Shown: positions 17,379 through 27,823 of the stretch, in pieces
How the letters are laid out: the number at the start of each line of letters is the position of its first letter
How positions within the stretch are numbered: position 1 is the first letter of the stretch
Assembly: GCA_026195255.1 (NCBI GenBank)
Contig: JAPHSS010000002.1
Span: 124,001 to 188,000 of the forward strand
DNA: 64,000 nucleotides
DNA from: Gammaproteobacteria bacterium
GTDB lineage: Bacteria; Pseudomonadota; Gammaproteobacteria; SZUA-229
Direction: 5' to 3'
Made by a program: the position numbers and the translations under genes
The notes under the pieces: model-generated
Seen by the model: the letters and a program-made list of their open reading frames with translations, nothing else
Told to the model about the DNA's origin: nothing
Database searches by the model: none

Positions 17379-18614
17379 ATGACAAAAAAAACAGATAAGA
17401 ATCTAATTGTTGGTCTGGATATAGGCACCTCTAAAGTTGTTGCTATAGTCGGTGAGATAACACCTGAGGGTCAAATTGAAATCATAGGTCTTGGCTCTCA
17501 TCCGTCTAGAGGTATAAAAAAAGGTGTAGTTGTAAACATCGAGTCGACAGTGCAATCAATTCAGCGAGCAATTGAAGAGGCAGAATTAATGGCGGGCTGT
17601 CAGATTAACTCTGTTTATGCAGGAATAGCCGGCAGTCATATTAAAAGCATTAATTCACACGGTATAGTTGCAATAAAAGATCGTGAAGTAAGTGAGATGG
17701 ATCTTGACAGGGTCATTGATGCTGCACGTGCAGTTGCGATACCAGCTGATCAACGCATATTACATATATTGCCGCAGGAATTTATCGTTGATGAGCAAGA
17801 AGGTATACGCGAACCAATTGGTATGTCTGGTGTTCGACTGGAAGCAAAAGTTCATTTAGTAACTGGTGCAGTAGGTGCAGCACAAAATATTATTAAGTGT
17901 GTGCGTCGATGTGGGCTCGAAGTTGACGATATTATTTTAGAGCAGCTTGCATCAAGTTACTCAGTTTTAACAGAAGATGAAAAAGAACTTGGTGTTTGTC
18001 TGGTTGACATTGGTGGTGGCACGACAGATATTGCGGTTTTCTCAGAAGGTGCGATAAAACATACCGCAGTAATTCCAATAGCGGGTGATCAGGTGACGAA
18101 TGATATTGCAGTTGCTTTGCGTACACCAACTCAATACGCGGAAGAAATTAAAACTAAATATGCGTGTGCTTTAAGGCAGTTAGCAAATGCTGACGAAACG
18201 ATTGAAGTACCAAGTGTGGGTGACAGAGCACCGCGCAAATTATCGAGACAAACATTAGCTGAAGTTGTTGAACCACGATACGAGGAACTACTGAGTTTAG
18301 TTTTATCAGAATTAAGAAAAAGTGGTTTCGAAGATATTATTGCTGCAGGTGTAGTTCTCACTGGTGGTAGTTCAAAAATGGATGGGGTTGTGGACCTTGC
18401 AGAAGAAATATTCCACATGCCTGTGAGACTCGGCTCACCACAATATGTAAGTGGTTTATCCGATGTGGTTTCAAATCCAATACACTCAACCGGTGTTGGT
18501 TTGTTGTTATTTGGAGAGCAACATCAAAGCAGCGGAACACAATATTTCTCAACAGAGGGGGGCATGAAAGGCATATGGGGACGAATGAAAAGCTGGTTTC
18601 AGGGGAACTTTTAA
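17379..18614 (+). CDS. ftsA: Cell division protein FtsA
   Basis: A 411-residue actin-like ATPase that tethers FtsZ to the membrane. Visible parts are the phosphate-1 loop LIVGLDIGTSKVVAIVGE, the 1C domain (about 85-165), phosphate-2 LVDIGGGTTDIAVF, the adenosine motif GVVLTGGSSKMDGV and the C-terminal amphipathic membrane-targeting helix (GIWGRMKSWFQGNF). It starts five bases after ftsQ. A 108-base AT-rich gap to ftsZ may hold an extra ftsZ promoter; it contains a 7-bp hairpin, CAAACAA/TTGTTTG (18674-18694). Confidence 0.97.
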   Translation: MTKKTDKNLIVGLDIGTSKVVAIVGEITPEGQIEIIGLGSHPSRGIKKGVVVNIESTVQSIQRAIEEAELMAGCQINSVYAGIAGSHIKSINSHGIVAIKDREVSEMDLDRVIDAARAVAIPADQRILHILPQEFIVDEQEGIREPIGMSGVRLEAKVHLVTGAVGAAQNIIKCVRRCGLEVDDIILEQLASSYSVLTEDEKELGVCLVDIGGGTTDIAVFSEGAIKHTAVIPIAGDQVTNDIAVALRTPTQYAEEIKTKYACALRQLANADETIEVPSVGDRAPRKLSRQTLAEVVEPRYEELLSLVLSELRKSGFEDIIAAGVVLTGGSSKMDGVVDLAEEIFHMPVRLGSPQYVSGLSDVVSNPIHSTGVGLLLFGEQHQSSGTQYFSTEGGMKGIWGRMKSWFQGNF

Positions 18615-18722
18615 TCATGAGTTTAATGCGCCCATATAAATGTTGGGTGAAGCAAAATTTTACAAATAATACTCAAACAATAAATATTTGTTTGAAAAAT
18701 AAAATAAACGAGGAGATCACAC

Positions 18723-19862
18723 ATGTTTGAATTGATGGATTCAGTTGCACAAGATGCTGTCATAAAAGTAGTTGGAGTTGGCGGTGGCGGTGGCAATGCA
18801 GTAACACACATGATGTCTACGGGTATAGAAGGTGTGGATTTTATTTGCGCAAATACCGATGCACAGGCATTGACTAAAATTAGTGGCGCCACATCATTAC
18901 AAATAGGCACCAACATTACAAAGGGTTTAGGTGCCGGAGCAAATCCTGATGTGGGTCGTCAGGCGGCATTAGAAGATCGTGAACGTATCCAGGAAATAAT
19001 TATGGGTGCTGATATGATCTTTGTTACTGCGGGCATGGGGGGCGGAACCGGAACGGGTGCAGCTCCTGTGGTTGCACAGATTGCCAGAGACATGGGTATA
19101 CTTTGTGTAGGTGTTGTAACAAAACCATTTGTGTTTGAAGGCGCGAATCGCATGAAAATAGCGCAAAATGGTATACATGAACTTAGTCAGCATGTTGATT
19201 CGTTAATCACCATTCCTAACGATAAGTTATTAAGTGTTTATGGTCGTGAATTTGATTTAATGAATGCATTTAATGGCGCAAATGATGTTTTACATAATGC
19301 AGTGCAGGGTATTACTGAGTTGATTACACACCCAGGTGTTATTAATGTCGACTTCGCGGATGTGCGCACAGTGATGTCACAAAACGGTATGGGTATGATG
19401 GGGTCAGGTATTGCAAGTGGTGAAGCTCGTGCAAGTCTTGCTGCTGAGGCCGCTGTTGCCAGCCCATTACTAGAAGACGTAAATATTTCAGGTGCGCGGG
19501 GTATTCTGGTTAATGTAACCGGCACTAATTTAACATTGGGTGAGTTCGAAGATATTGGCGCGATTATTAGTTCATTTGCCTCTGATGAAGCCATTGTGGT
19601 TATGGGTACGGCGATAGACCCTGAGTTAGAAGATGAATTGCGAGTTACTGTTGTGGCAACGGGGTTGGGTAACTGTGCGCCTAAAACAGGCCATAAAGAT
19701 CCAATGAAAATTGTTAAGCGCACCACTACCGGTGAAGTGGACTACGGTGATTATGACAAACCTACCATTCAGCGTAAAAAAGCATCTGGAAATGGCTTAA
19801 GCGGTTCGCTTGATGATGAAATGCTGGATATACCTGCATTTTTAAGACGTCAGGCAGATTAG
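18723..19862 (+). CDS. ftsZ: Cell division tubulin homologue FtsZ
   Basis: A 379-residue GTPase that forms the Z ring. The tubulin signature GGGTGTG is at 106-112 (GMGGGTGTGAAPV). The N-terminal KVVGVGGGGGNAV and the T7-loop region VDFADVRTVM are present. The C-terminal peptide DIPAFLRRQAD is the conserved site for FtsA and ZipA. A strong GAGGAG lies seven bases before the ATG. It is the last gene of the dcw cluster; no clear terminator was found after it. Confidence 0.98.
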   Translation: MFELMDSVAQDAVIKVVGVGGGGGNAVTHMMSTGIEGVDFICANTDAQALTKISGATSLQIGTNITKGLGAGANPDVGRQAALEDRERIQEIIMGADMIFVTAGMGGGTGTGAAPVVAQIARDMGILCVGVVTKPFVFEGANRMKIAQNGIHELSQHVDSLITIPNDKLLSVYGREFDLMNAFNGANDVLHNAVQGITELITHPGVINVDFADVRTVMSQNGMGMMGSGIASGEARASLAAEAAVASPLLEDVNISGARGILVNVTGTNLTLGEFEDIGAIISSFASDEAIVVMGTAIDPELEDELRVTVVATGLGNCAPKTGHKDPMKIVKRTTTGEVDYGDYDKPTIQRKKASGNGLSGSLDDEMLDIPAFLRRQAD

Positions 19863-19995
19863 GCTTAAATATGATGTAGTGACAGGGCTCTAATATTGAA
19901 TAGAAGGTGATATCCATGAAAATTTGCTCTTGTGAAATTGAGTTGCATGAGATATTTACAGTTATTAAATACATGTATTGAAAATGTGCGCGAGT

Positions 19996-20026
19996 TTGAT
20001 GTTTTATCAAATTAATAGCTTATAAT
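19996..20026 (+). promoter_or_regulatory. Possible lpxC promoter
   Basis: TATAAT at 20021-20026 has a weak TTGATG (19996-20001) 19 bases upstream. A second TATAAT lies at 20069-20074. Either could start lpxC transcription in the 281-base gap after ftsZ. A small GCCATT/AATGGC hairpin (20106-20120) lies just before the ribosome site. Confidence 0.35.
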
Positions 20027-20143
20027 ATTCATCAGCAGTTTATTATGTTGATTTATGACAAAAACATGTATAATCCGCGCAAACTTGTCCTCTAAGGGGC
20101 ATTTCGCCATTAAAAATGGCCTAATACTAAGGAATTTTGACTT

Positions 20144-21055
20144 TTGATTTGTCAACGCACCATCAAAAATGTTATTCGTGCAACCGGCGTCGGTTTGCAC
20201 ACAGGCAATAAGGTATATTTAACTTTACGTCCAGCTGCGCCAGATACAGGAATCGTTTTTAGACGAGTAGATCTTGATCAACCTGTTGATATTCATGCGA
20301 AGGCAAGTAATGTCTGTGATACTAAACTATCAACAACGATTGGTGAGAATGGCGCAAAAGTTTCAACAGTGGAACACTTGTTATCAGCTATGGCTGGTTT
20401 AGGTATTGATAATGCCTATGTTGACGTAAGTGCTGATGAAGTGCCAATAATGGATGGTAGTTCAGGCCCGTTTGTATTTTTATTGCAATCTGCAGGTATC
20501 ATTGAACAGGCTGTCGCGAAGCGGTTTATACGTATTAAAAAGACGATTTTAGTAGAAGAAGAAGACAAATGGGCGAAATTCGAGCCATTTGAAGGATTTA
20601 AAGTAGGTTTTACTATCGACTTTAATCACCCTGTTTTTAATGGCACTCCTCAAAAAGCAGAAATTGACTTCTCATCAACCTCCTTTGTAAAAGAGGTAAG
20701 TCGTGCACGTACTTTTGGGTTTATGAGTGATTTTGAAAAATTACGTGAAAACAACCTGGCGTTAGGTGCGAGCCTTGATAATGCCATTGGTGTTGATGAT
20801 TTTCGAGTTTTAAATGAAGATGGCCTGCGTTATCAGGACGAATTTGTAAAACATAAAATATTAGATGCGATTGGCGACCTTTATCTATTAGGCCACAGCT
20901 TAATAGGCGCATATTCAGGTTATCGTTCGGGTCATGCGTTGAATAACACATTACTAAAGACATTAATAGCAAGACCTGACGCCTGGGAAGAAGTTACATT
21001 TGAAGATGAAGAAGCGGTTTCTCCGATCTCATACTCAAAACCAGTTCAGGCATAA
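20144..21055 (+). CDS. lpxC: UDP-3-O-acyl-GlcNAc deacetylase LpxC, TTG start
   Basis: A 303-residue zinc enzyme for the committed step of lipid A synthesis. Zinc and catalytic motifs are [17 protein letters not shown] (first His), [14 protein letters not shown] (His and Asp) and SGHALNN. The N-terminus, read from TTG as [21 protein letters not shown], aligns with the E. coli start MIKQRTLK..., and no ATG or GTG is available nearby. AAGGA (20129-20133) lies ten bases upstream. A weak TTG start may keep expression low. It is convergent with dciA. Confidence 0.96.
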   Translation: MICQRTIKNVIRATGVGLHTGNKVYLTLRPAAPDTGIVFRRVDLDQPVDIHAKASNVCDTKLSTTIGENGAKVSTVEHLLSAMAGLGIDNAYVDVSADEVPIMDGSSGPFVFLLQSAGIIEQAVAKRFIRIKKTILVEEEDKWAKFEPFEGFKVGFTIDFNHPVFNGTPQKAEIDFSSTSFVKEVSRARTFGFMSDFEKLRENNLALGASLDNAIGVDDFRVLNEDGLRYQDEFVKHKILDAIGDLYLLGHSLIGAYSGYRSGHALNNTLLKTLIARPDAWEEVTFEDEEAVSPISYSKPVQA

Positions 21056-21084
21056 TCATAAGATGTTCTTGATTATATCCAGGC

Positions 21085-21111
21085 AAAAAACCTGATTTAT
21101 TCAGGTTTTTT
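21085..21111. terminator. Bidirectional terminator between lpxC and dciA
   Basis: AAAAAACCTGA (21085-21095), loop TTTAT and TCAGGTTTTTT (21101-21111) form a perfect hairpin with an A-tract on one side and a T-tract on the other, so it can stop transcription from both strands. It overlaps the stop codon of the minus-strand gene. Confidence 0.85.
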
Positions 21112-21516
21112 GGTTTTACGGGAAAGTTTAAGCAGGGCAGCCTGCAGTTCAGGATCATTTACACAGTGCGCTGTTTGTTCGATAAGTACAGAGTTTTGAT
21201 GGCTTATTGTGCGGTAAACAGGTGCTTTTTCTGGAATAATACGTTTTTTAGGGCTAAGTTTTAAGACGACACGGGTTAATTTGATACCCGCATGTTGATG
21301 TAGTGCTTCTAAAATTGTTTGGCTATAAAGTCGCAACCTGGTTTGCCATACAGGTGAGTCGGTTAGAATAACTAACTGATTATTTCTAATATCTGCAATT
21401 TCCATGTGTTCGTGACAATCTAACGGTAAGGAAATCTTAACAGCATGGCTCAGTCGATTTAACTCGAGAGCTTTTTTCTTGAATCTTTGGCTGAGTTTCG
21501 CGGAGATATTTTGCAT
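21097..21516 (-). CDS. dciA: DciA-type DnaB helicase loader (DUF721)
   Basis: A 139-residue protein with a DUF721 domain over about residues 10-105 (LSHAVKISLPLDCHEHMEIADI...LVILTDSPVWQTRLRLYSQTIL). The pattern VxTDSPxWxxxLR is typical of the family. DciA is the common ancestral loader of the replicative helicase in bacteria without DnaC. Its place between lpxC and the M23 peptidase/secA pair is the same as in Pseudomonas. The short basic C-terminal tail is probably disordered. Confidence 0.8.
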   Translation of the reverse strand: MQNISAKLSQRFKKKALELNRLSHAVKISLPLDCHEHMEIADIRNNQLVILTDSPVWQTRLRLYSQTILEALHQHAGIKLTRVVLKLSPKKRIIPEKAPVYRTISHQNSVLIEQTAHCVNDPELQAALLKLSRKTKKPE

Positions 21517-21687
21517 TGTGATCAGGTTCAGTTTTGTTGTTTAAAATTTGATCAAAAACTTGTGATTTAACTATTTTATGTCAAAATCACCTGTTAGGGT
21601 TAAGAATTTTTATACCTAACCTGTTTGAGCTATTAAAGGTTATAGGCTATTCTTAAGGTTGTACATTAACATTTAAAGTTTTCATGC

Positions 21688-22590
21688 ATGGATATAATAT
21701 TACTAAGTAAATTTAGAGGTAGGCCCTGTCGTGTTCAAATAGGCAGTCCGGTTCAGCTTATCATGTTGTCAGTATTTGCCGTGCTTTTCTCTGGTGCACT
21801 GGGCATGATGGGTTACTGGATTGGTCAATCACAGGCGTCATCATCAAGTGTTAGCTCGATAAAGCAAGAAATAAAATTACAAAGACAGTTAATTAACCAA
21901 ACACGATTTAATGCTCGTGCAGATATAGATGCATTAGCAGCCAGATTAGGCGAGATTCAGGCACATGCAATGCGTTTAAATGCATTGGGTCAGAAACTGG
22001 TAACTATAGCAAAACTAGATCGAGGCGAGTTTAACTTTGAAGCAGCCCCTGGTCTTGGCGGTCCAGATGAGCCAGGCTTACAGGAGATGGATTTTGGCAG
22101 TGAAATTGATACTGTTATAGCTGAGTTAGAAGATCGAGAGCAACAGTTAAGTGTATTAGAAAATATACTAATGAGTAGTCATATGCAGGATGAGGTGTTT
22201 CCTGCAGGTCGCCCAATAAAGCGCGGCTGGATTTCATCTTACTATGGTACGCGTACAAATCCATTTACCGGTAAGTTACAATTTCATAAGGGTATGGATT
22301 TCGCGGCTAAATCGGGTTCTAGTGTACTAGCTGTTGCCGGGGGCGTCGTTACATGGTCGAGCAAGCGTTACGGATATGGTAATTTAGTAGAAATAAATCA
22401 TGGTAATGGTTATATAACCCGTTACGCGCACAATAAAAGCAATCTTGTATCGGTAGGTGATACGGTTAAAAAAGGCCAGGTTGTTTCGCTTATGGGTTCT
22501 ACAGGTCGATCTACAGGTCCTCACGTTCATTTTGAGGTTTTAAAAAATGGTCGTCAGATTAATCCGCAAAAGTTCGTTCAGAATAAATAA
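21688..22590 (+). CDS. Membrane-anchored M23 (LytM) peptidase
   Basis: A 300-residue protein with a membrane segment at about 27-50 (LIMLSVFAVLFSGALGMMGYW), a coiled-coil-prone region (about 55-165) and an M23 domain (about 180-300). Metal and active-site motifs are HKGMDFAAKSGS (HxxxD) and PHVHFEV (HxH). It should cleave peptidoglycan crosslinks, or regulate such cleavage, in the periplasm. Both zinc motifs are intact, so activity is likely. It lies between dciA and secA, a conserved gammaproteobacterial order. Confidence 0.85.
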   Translation: MDIILLSKFRGRPCRVQIGSPVQLIMLSVFAVLFSGALGMMGYWIGQSQASSSSVSSIKQEIKLQRQLINQTRFNARADIDALAARLGEIQAHAMRLNALGQKLVTIAKLDRGEFNFEAAPGLGGPDEPGLQEMDFGSEIDTVIAELEDREQQLSVLENILMSSHMQDEVFPAGRPIKRGWISSYYGTRTNPFTGKLQFHKGMDFAAKSGSSVLAVAGGVVTWSSKRYGYGNLVEINHGNGYITRYAHNKSNLVSVGDTVKKGQVVSLMGSTGRSTGPHVHFEVLKNGRQINPQKFVQNK

Positions 22591-22893
22591 TCTTAACTTC
22601 AGGTATTAGTAAGCTCAGGTATAAATGATCATTGATGGGCACGGCAATCTGCCAAGATCCATCAATGGTCTGATGTTAAAATGCAGCCACAGCGCGGTGC
22701 AAAAGAGCTAATTGCTGGTTATTACCGAGGATATTAACGCGAACATATTTAAAATCAGTCATACATTGACATATATATCAAAATAAACTCGAATAAATTC
22801 ATTTTTTTGCACTCTCACCCTTAAGCCATCAGGCTTTCTAAGGCATAATACAGCCTCTATTTTTAAGTAAAACAGTAGTTATAAGGACTCATA
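22591..22893. other. Gap before secA with a nested inverted repeat
   Basis: This 303-base gap holds a 9-bp inverted repeat, CATTGATGG (22630-22638) and CCATCAATG (22659-22667), enclosing a smaller GGCA...TGCC pair. A 28-codon frame (ATG 22625 to TAA 22711) crosses it but has no ribosome site I trust. No SecM- or VemP-like arrest peptide is recognisable. The rest is AT-rich and probably contains the secA promoter, which I cannot place. Confidence 0.35.
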
Positions 22894-25626
22894 ATGGCAT
22901 CAACTCTAGTGCGAAAAATTTTTGGCAGCCGCAATGACCGCCAGGTAAAAAAATATCGCAAAATAGTTAAACATATCAATAGTCTTGAACCTGAGTTTGA
23001 AAGCTTAAGTGATGAGCAACTGGGCGCAAAAACGGTAGAATTCAGACAAAGATTTGATAAGGGTGAAACGCTTGACTCTCTACTACCAGAAGCTTTTGCA
23101 ACGGTGAGAGAAGCAGGTAAACGTGTTCTGGGTATGCGTCACTTTGATGTGCAGTTGATTGGCGGCATAGTTCTACATAATGGCAATATTGCAGAAATGC
23201 GCACAGGTGAAGGTAAAACATTAGTTGCGACTTTGGCGACCTACCTGAATACGCTATCATCAAAAGGCGTGCATGTAATTACAGTTAATGATTATTTAGC
23301 ACAACGTGATGCCGCCTGGATGGGCAAAATCTATTCGTTTCTTGGTTTAAGCACGGGTGTTGTCATTAATGGCATGGATCCATTATCTAAAAAGCAGGCT
23401 TATGCATCAGATATAACTTACGGAACAAACAACGAGTTTGGTTTTGATTATCTGCGCGATAATATGGCATTTAGTGTTGATGAAAAAGTCCAGCGAGAAT
23501 TGAATTTTGCAGTAATTGATGAAGTGGATTCAATTCTAATTGATGAAGCCCGTACACCACTTGTTATTTCGGGGCCGACTAATGACAACTCCGAGTTATA
23601 TGTAAAATTTAATGAGTTAGTGAAAGAGCTAGAACAAGGTGTAGAAGCCGAGACAAAAGAAGATGAGCCGACAGGTGATTACACTGTAGACGAAAAAAAT
23701 AAACAGGTACATATAACTGAACAGGGTCATGAAAAAGTTGAAGCGTTATTAATTCGAGAAGGTATTCTTGATGAAAATGACAGCTTGTACAGTGCAACAA
23801 ATATAAATTTAATTCATTATTTAACAGCGTCTATTCGTGCCAATGTATTATTCCATAAAGATGTGAGTTATATCATTCAAGATGGAAAAATTGTTATTGT
23901 AGACGAATTCACCGGTCGAACTATGGAAGGCCGTCGCTGGTCGGACGGTTTACATCAGGCCATAGAAGCGAAAGAAAAAGTAAATATAGAAAATGAAAAT
24001 CAAACTTTAGCGTCTATAACTTTTCAGAATTACTTCCGCTTATATGAAAAGTTATCTGGTATGACAGGTACGGCTGATACTGAGGCTTTTGAATTTCAGT
24101 CTATCTACAATCTAGAAGTAATGGTTATTCCCACCAATCTTGAAGTGGCAAGAGTAGATCATGGTGATTTAATTTTCTTATCGGTAGAAGAAAAGTTTAA
24201 TGCAATCGCAGAAGATGTAAAAGACTGTATCGAACGTAAGCAGCCAGTACTGGTTGGTACTGCTTCAATTGAAGCATCTGAGCATCTATCGAGTTTATTA
24301 AATAAGCTGAAAGTTAAACACAACGTGTTAAATGCAAAACAACATGAGAGAGAAGCCGGAATTATTGCTGAAGCCGGTGTGCCTGGAGCGGTAACAATTG
24401 CTACCAATATGGCTGGTCGTGGCACGGATATAGTATTAGGCGGTAACCTTGATGTTGAGATGGCCAATAAAGGAGAAGTTACTGACGAAGAAAAAGAAAG
24501 GATGACTGAGCAATGGAAGCAAAGACATGAAGAAGTATTGGCAGCAGGGGGCTTACATGTAATTGGTAGTGAGCGTCATGAATCACGTCGCATAGATAAT
24601 CAGCTACGTGGCCGTTCTGGTCGACAGGGTGATGCGGGTTCTACACGATTTTATCTTTCATTAGAGGATGATCTGATGCGTATATTCGCGTCGGATAAAA
24701 TGTCTGGTCTAATGAAAAAACTAGGCATGGAAGAGGGCGAAGCAATAGAGCATCCCTGGGTGTCAAGAGCAATTGAAAATGCCCAGCGTAAAGTTGAAGG
24801 CCATAACTTCGATATTCGTAAGCAGCTACTAGAATATGATGATGTTGCAAATGATCAACGTAAAGTTGTTTACCAGCAGCGAAATGAAATGATGGCTAAA
24901 GAAGATCTGAGCGATATTATTGAATCAGTGCGTAGTGATGTTGTTAATACAGTTGTCTCGAGCTTTGTTCCCGCAGGTACATTAGAAGAACAGTGGGATA
25001 TAGAAGGTCTTCAAAAAACACTAGAAGAAGATACCGGTCAGCACTTTAATATTCAGAAGTGGCTGGATGAAGATGACCAGCTTAATGAATATACACTTCC
25101 AGAAAAAGTAACCGAAGAGCTAGTTGCTGTCTACAAAGAAAAAGAAAATAAAATCGGCAAGGAAGAATTACGCCGTTTTGAAAAGTATGTCTTATTACAG
25201 GTGCTTGATTCACACTGGAAAGAGCATCTAGCCGCAATGGATTATTTACGTCAGAGTATTAATTTACGTGCGATGGCACAAAAAAATCCAAAGCAGGAAT
25301 ATAAGCGTGAATCATTCGAAATGTTCACAGAGATGTTAGAACAGATAAAATATGAAGTTATAACAACTTTGTCTAGAGTTGAAATCCGCTCTCAGGAAGA
25401 GATTGATGAATTAGAGCGTCAGCAACAAATGCCTACGGATATGAATTATGAGCATGCTGATGCAACCTTGCCTGCTGATGATAATGAAAAGCCTGCAGGC
25501 CAGGCAGGTAATCAGGCAGATCAGCAACAGCCCTTTGTTAGAAATGATAAAAAAATAGGTCGTAACGACCCCTGTTATTGTGGTTCAGGGAAAAAGTTCA
25601 AGCAATGTCATGGAAAGTTAAGTTGA
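22894..25626 (+). CDS. secA: Preprotein translocase ATPase SecA
   Basis: A 910-residue motor that pushes preproteins through SecYEG. It has Walker [14 protein letters not shown] with Lys108, the DEAD-type [21 protein letters not shown], the preprotein crosslinking domain (about 230-370), NBD2 with [14 protein letters not shown], and the helical scaffold and wing domains. The C-terminal zinc/SecB-binding site is [17 protein letters not shown] (CxCx8CH). Length matches the family. The start sits at the family-typical [16 protein letters not shown]. argJ follows after one base. Confidence 0.98.
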   Translation: MASTLVRKIFGSRNDRQVKKYRKIVKHINSLEPEFESLSDEQLGAKTVEFRQRFDKGETLDSLLPEAFATVREAGKRVLGMRHFDVQLIGGIVLHNGNIAEMRTGEGKTLVATLATYLNTLSSKGVHVITVNDYLAQRDAAWMGKIYSFLGLSTGVVINGMDPLSKKQAYASDITYGTNNEFGFDYLRDNMAFSVDEKVQRELNFAVIDEVDSILIDEARTPLVISGPTNDNSELYVKFNELVKELEQGVEAETKEDEPTGDYTVDEKNKQVHITEQGHEKVEALLIREGILDENDSLYSATNINLIHYLTASIRANVLFHKDVSYIIQDGKIVIVDEFTGRTMEGRRWSDGLHQAIEAKEKVNIENENQTLASITFQNYFRLYEKLSGMTGTADTEAFEFQSIYNLEVMVIPTNLEVARVDHGDLIFLSVEEKFNAIAEDVKDCIERKQPVLVGTASIEASEHLSSLLNKLKVKHNVLNAKQHEREAGIIAEAGVPGAVTIATNMAGRGTDIVLGGNLDVEMANKGEVTDEEKERMTEQWKQRHEEVLAAGGLHVIGSERHESRRIDNQLRGRSGRQGDAGSTRFYLSLEDDLMRIFASDKMSGLMKKLGMEEGEAIEHPWVSRAIENAQRKVEGHNFDIRKQLLEYDDVANDQRKVVYQQRNEMMAKEDLSDIIESVRSDVVNTVVSSFVPAGTLEEQWDIEGLQKTLEEDTGQHFNIQKWLDEDDQLNEYTLPEKVTEELVAVYKEKENKIGKEELRRFEKYVLLQVLDSHWKEHLAAMDYLRQSINLRAMAQKNPKQEYKRESFEMFTEMLEQIKYEVITTLSRVEIRSQEEIDELERQQQMPTDMNYEHADATLPADDNEKPAGQAGNQADQQQPFVRNDKKIGRNDPCYCGSGKKFKQCHGKLS

Positions 25627-25627
25627 T

Positions 25628-26845
25628 ATGGCTGTCAATTTAACTGAACCAGAATCGCTGCTACCTGTAAAAGGCGTACGGCTTGCATCTGTAACAGCAG
25701 GTATTAAAAAAAACCAGACTGACGATCTTGTATTAATTGAACTAGCAAAAAATAGTCAATGTGCAGCTGTGTTTACGCAAAATAAATTTTGTGCCGCCCC
25801 GGTGACCCTAGCAAAGAAACATTTACAAACAAAAACGCCTGAGTTTCTTCTAGTTAATTCTGGTAATGCCAACGCAGGTACAGGCAAGCAAGGCATGTTA
25901 GATGCGTTACAAAGTTGCGAGTTAGTAGCAGCACTGACCAACTGTGATGTTAATGAAGTTTTACCTTTCTCAACGGGTGTTATCGGTGAAAATTTACCTG
26001 TAGATAAAATTGCCGCCGCCCTGCCTGATTTATATGATCAGTTATTAGAAGATAACTGGGTTAAAGCTGGGCGAGGCATTATGACAACGGATACCAAATT
26101 AAAAGGTATCTCTCGTCAGATTCAATTGCAGGGAAAAACAGTTACGGTTACCGGACTTTCAAAAGGTGCGGGAATGATACAGCCGAATATGGCGACAATG
26201 TTAAGTTATATTGCAACAGATGCGGCAATTAATAAAAATTTGTTGCAGCAGTGTTTAAACTCGGCAGTACAGTTGTCTTTTAATTCAATTACTGTTGATA
26301 GCGATACATCCACTAATGATGCCTGTGTATTAATGTCTACAGGTCAGGCAGATAATGAAATCATTACTGATCACAGTTCTGACGAATATCAAAAGATATT
26401 AAATGTGATTACAGAGGTTTGTTTGTATCTTGCCCAGGCAATTATTCGAGATGCTGAAGGTGCAACTAAGTTTGTCACTTTACAGGTAAATACAGCCGGC
26501 TCAATTGATGATGCGCGCAAGGTGGCTTATACGGTTGCGCATTCACCGCTTGTTAAAACGGCTTTATTTGCCAGTGATCCAAACTGGGGACGTATCCTGG
26601 CTGCTGTAGGCAGGGCAGGTGTTGAATTTGATATTGACAACATACAAATTTATTTAGGCGATGTATGTATCGTTTCGGCTGGTGGTCGTGATGCGGCTTA
26701 TACCGAAGAGCAGGGCCAAAAGGTAATGAATCAGCAGGAGATCACTATTCGAATTGAACTGAATGCTGGAGATTCTTCTGCCTGTATCTGGACCAGTGAT
26801 CTATCATATGATTATGTGAAAATAAATTCTGAGTATCGTAGCTAA
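25628..26845 (+). CDS. argJ: Ornithine acetyltransferase / N-acetylglutamate synthase ArgJ
   Basis: A 405-residue enzyme of the cyclic arginine pathway that moves the acetyl group from N-acetylornithine to glutamate. The autoproteolysis site MIQPNMATMLSYIATDA is intact with Thr190, the new N-terminal nucleophile of the beta chain. GRGIMTTDT, DSDTSTNDAC and SDPNWGRILAAVGRAG are further family blocks. It is translationally linked to secA. Whether it is mono- or bifunctional cannot be read from the sequence. Confidence 0.95.
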   Translation: MAVNLTEPESLLPVKGVRLASVTAGIKKNQTDDLVLIELAKNSQCAAVFTQNKFCAAPVTLAKKHLQTKTPEFLLVNSGNANAGTGKQGMLDALQSCELVAALTNCDVNEVLPFSTGVIGENLPVDKIAAALPDLYDQLLEDNWVKAGRGIMTTDTKLKGISRQIQLQGKTVTVTGLSKGAGMIQPNMATMLSYIATDAAINKNLLQQCLNSAVQLSFNSITVDSDTSTNDACVLMSTGQADNEIITDHSSDEYQKILNVITEVCLYLAQAIIRDAEGATKFVTLQVNTAGSIDDARKVAYTVAHSPLVKTALFASDPNWGRILAAVGRAGVEFDIDNIQIYLGDVCIVSAGGRDAAYTEEQGQKVMNQQEITIRIELNAGDSSACIWTSDLSYDYVKINSEYRS

Positions 26846-26881
26846 TTTTAATAGCTGCTTAAAATAATGTAGATTAATGTT

Positions 26882-27823
26882 ATGTCTGAGCTGGTTCATG
26901 TCGCAGTTGCCATTATTTTAAATCACAACAAAGAAGTACTTGTTTCACTTAGAGCTAAAGATTCGCATCAGGGTGGTTTGTGGGAGTTTCCTGGAGGCAA
27001 GCTTGAGCAATCAGAGACTGTTAGAGAGGCTTTAAAACGTGAAATATATGAAGAGCTGAATATTACAGTCTTAAGTGCAAGATCATTTAAAAAAATTGAA
27101 TTTCAATACCCCGAAAAAACGGTATTGTTAGATGTTTGGCTAATTCAATCATTTACGGGTGAAGCAGTAGGTGCTGAAGGTCAGCAGATCAAGTGGCAAG
27201 CGATAAATGATTTAAGAGCAGAAGATTTTCCTGCAGCAAACCGCGCCATTATTAATTCATTACAGTTGCCTGATAAATATATGATTACAGGGCCGTATAC
27301 GGATATTAACGATTTTGTATTAAAATTAGAATCAAGTCTTAAAAGTGGAATCTCACTAGTTCAATTAAGATGTAAAAAATCTTCAGAAGATGAGTATAAA
27401 AAACTAGCCAATAAAGCAATATCTCTTTGTAAGTCATATAATGCAAAAATACTGCTGAACACGACAGATAAACTTTATTCTAGTTTTGATGCTGATGGTT
27501 TGCACCTAACTAGTCAAATGCTAAATTCAATTCAGCAACGCCCGATAAGCGGTAATTTACTGCTTTCGGTATCATGTCATACACTCGATGAAATCAAAAA
27601 AGCTAAACAGCTTAATGCAGACATTATTTTATTATCTCCAGTAAAAGAAACCACGAGTCATCCGGGAGTGCAGGGTATAGGCTGGGAAAAATTTAAACAT
27701 CTCTCTAAAGATATCGAATATCCGGTATATGCATTAGGTGGAATGTCTGCAAATGATATGGCTGATGCAAAAAACAATGGTGCGCAGGGTATTGCAGCAA
27801 TTACTGGTTTTTGGGGTGAATGA
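26882..27823 (+). CDS. Nudix hydrolase fused to a ThiE/TenI-like domain
   Basis: A 313-residue two-domain protein. The N-terminal MutT-like Nudix domain (about 1-130) has the full Nudix box GGKLEQSETVREALKREIYEELNI and should remove oxidised nucleotides such as 8-oxo-dGTP. The C-terminal domain (about 135-313) is a TIM barrel of the thiamine-phosphate synthase type (MITGPYTDINDF..., ADGLHLTSQ, ILLSPVKETTSHPG, YALGGMSANDMADAKNNGAQGIAAI). Such fusions are known next to argJ/secA in Pseudomonas-like genomes. The role of the second domain is unclear. It overlaps the next gene by four bases. Confidence 0.88.
   Translation: MSELVHVAVAIILNHNKEVLVSLRAKDSHQGGLWEFPGGKLEQSETVREALKREIYEELNITVLSARSFKKIEFQYPEKTVLLDVWLIQSFTGEAVGAEGQQIKWQAINDLRAEDFPAANRAIINSLQLPDKYMITGPYTDINDFVLKLESSLKSGISLVQLRCKKSSEDEYKKLANKAISLCKSYNAKILLNTTDKLYSSFDADGLHLTSQMLNSIQQRPISGNLLLSVSCHTLDEIKKAKQLNADIILLSPVKETTSHPGVQGIGWEKFKHLSKDIEYPVYALGGMSANDMADAKNNGAQGIAAITGFWGE

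Noticed and set aside
19238-19726. 162-codon minus-strand frame within ftsZ
   Set aside because: It is fully antisense to ftsZ with low-complexity Ser/Thr/Pro/Ile content, a typical shadow of a conserved gene.
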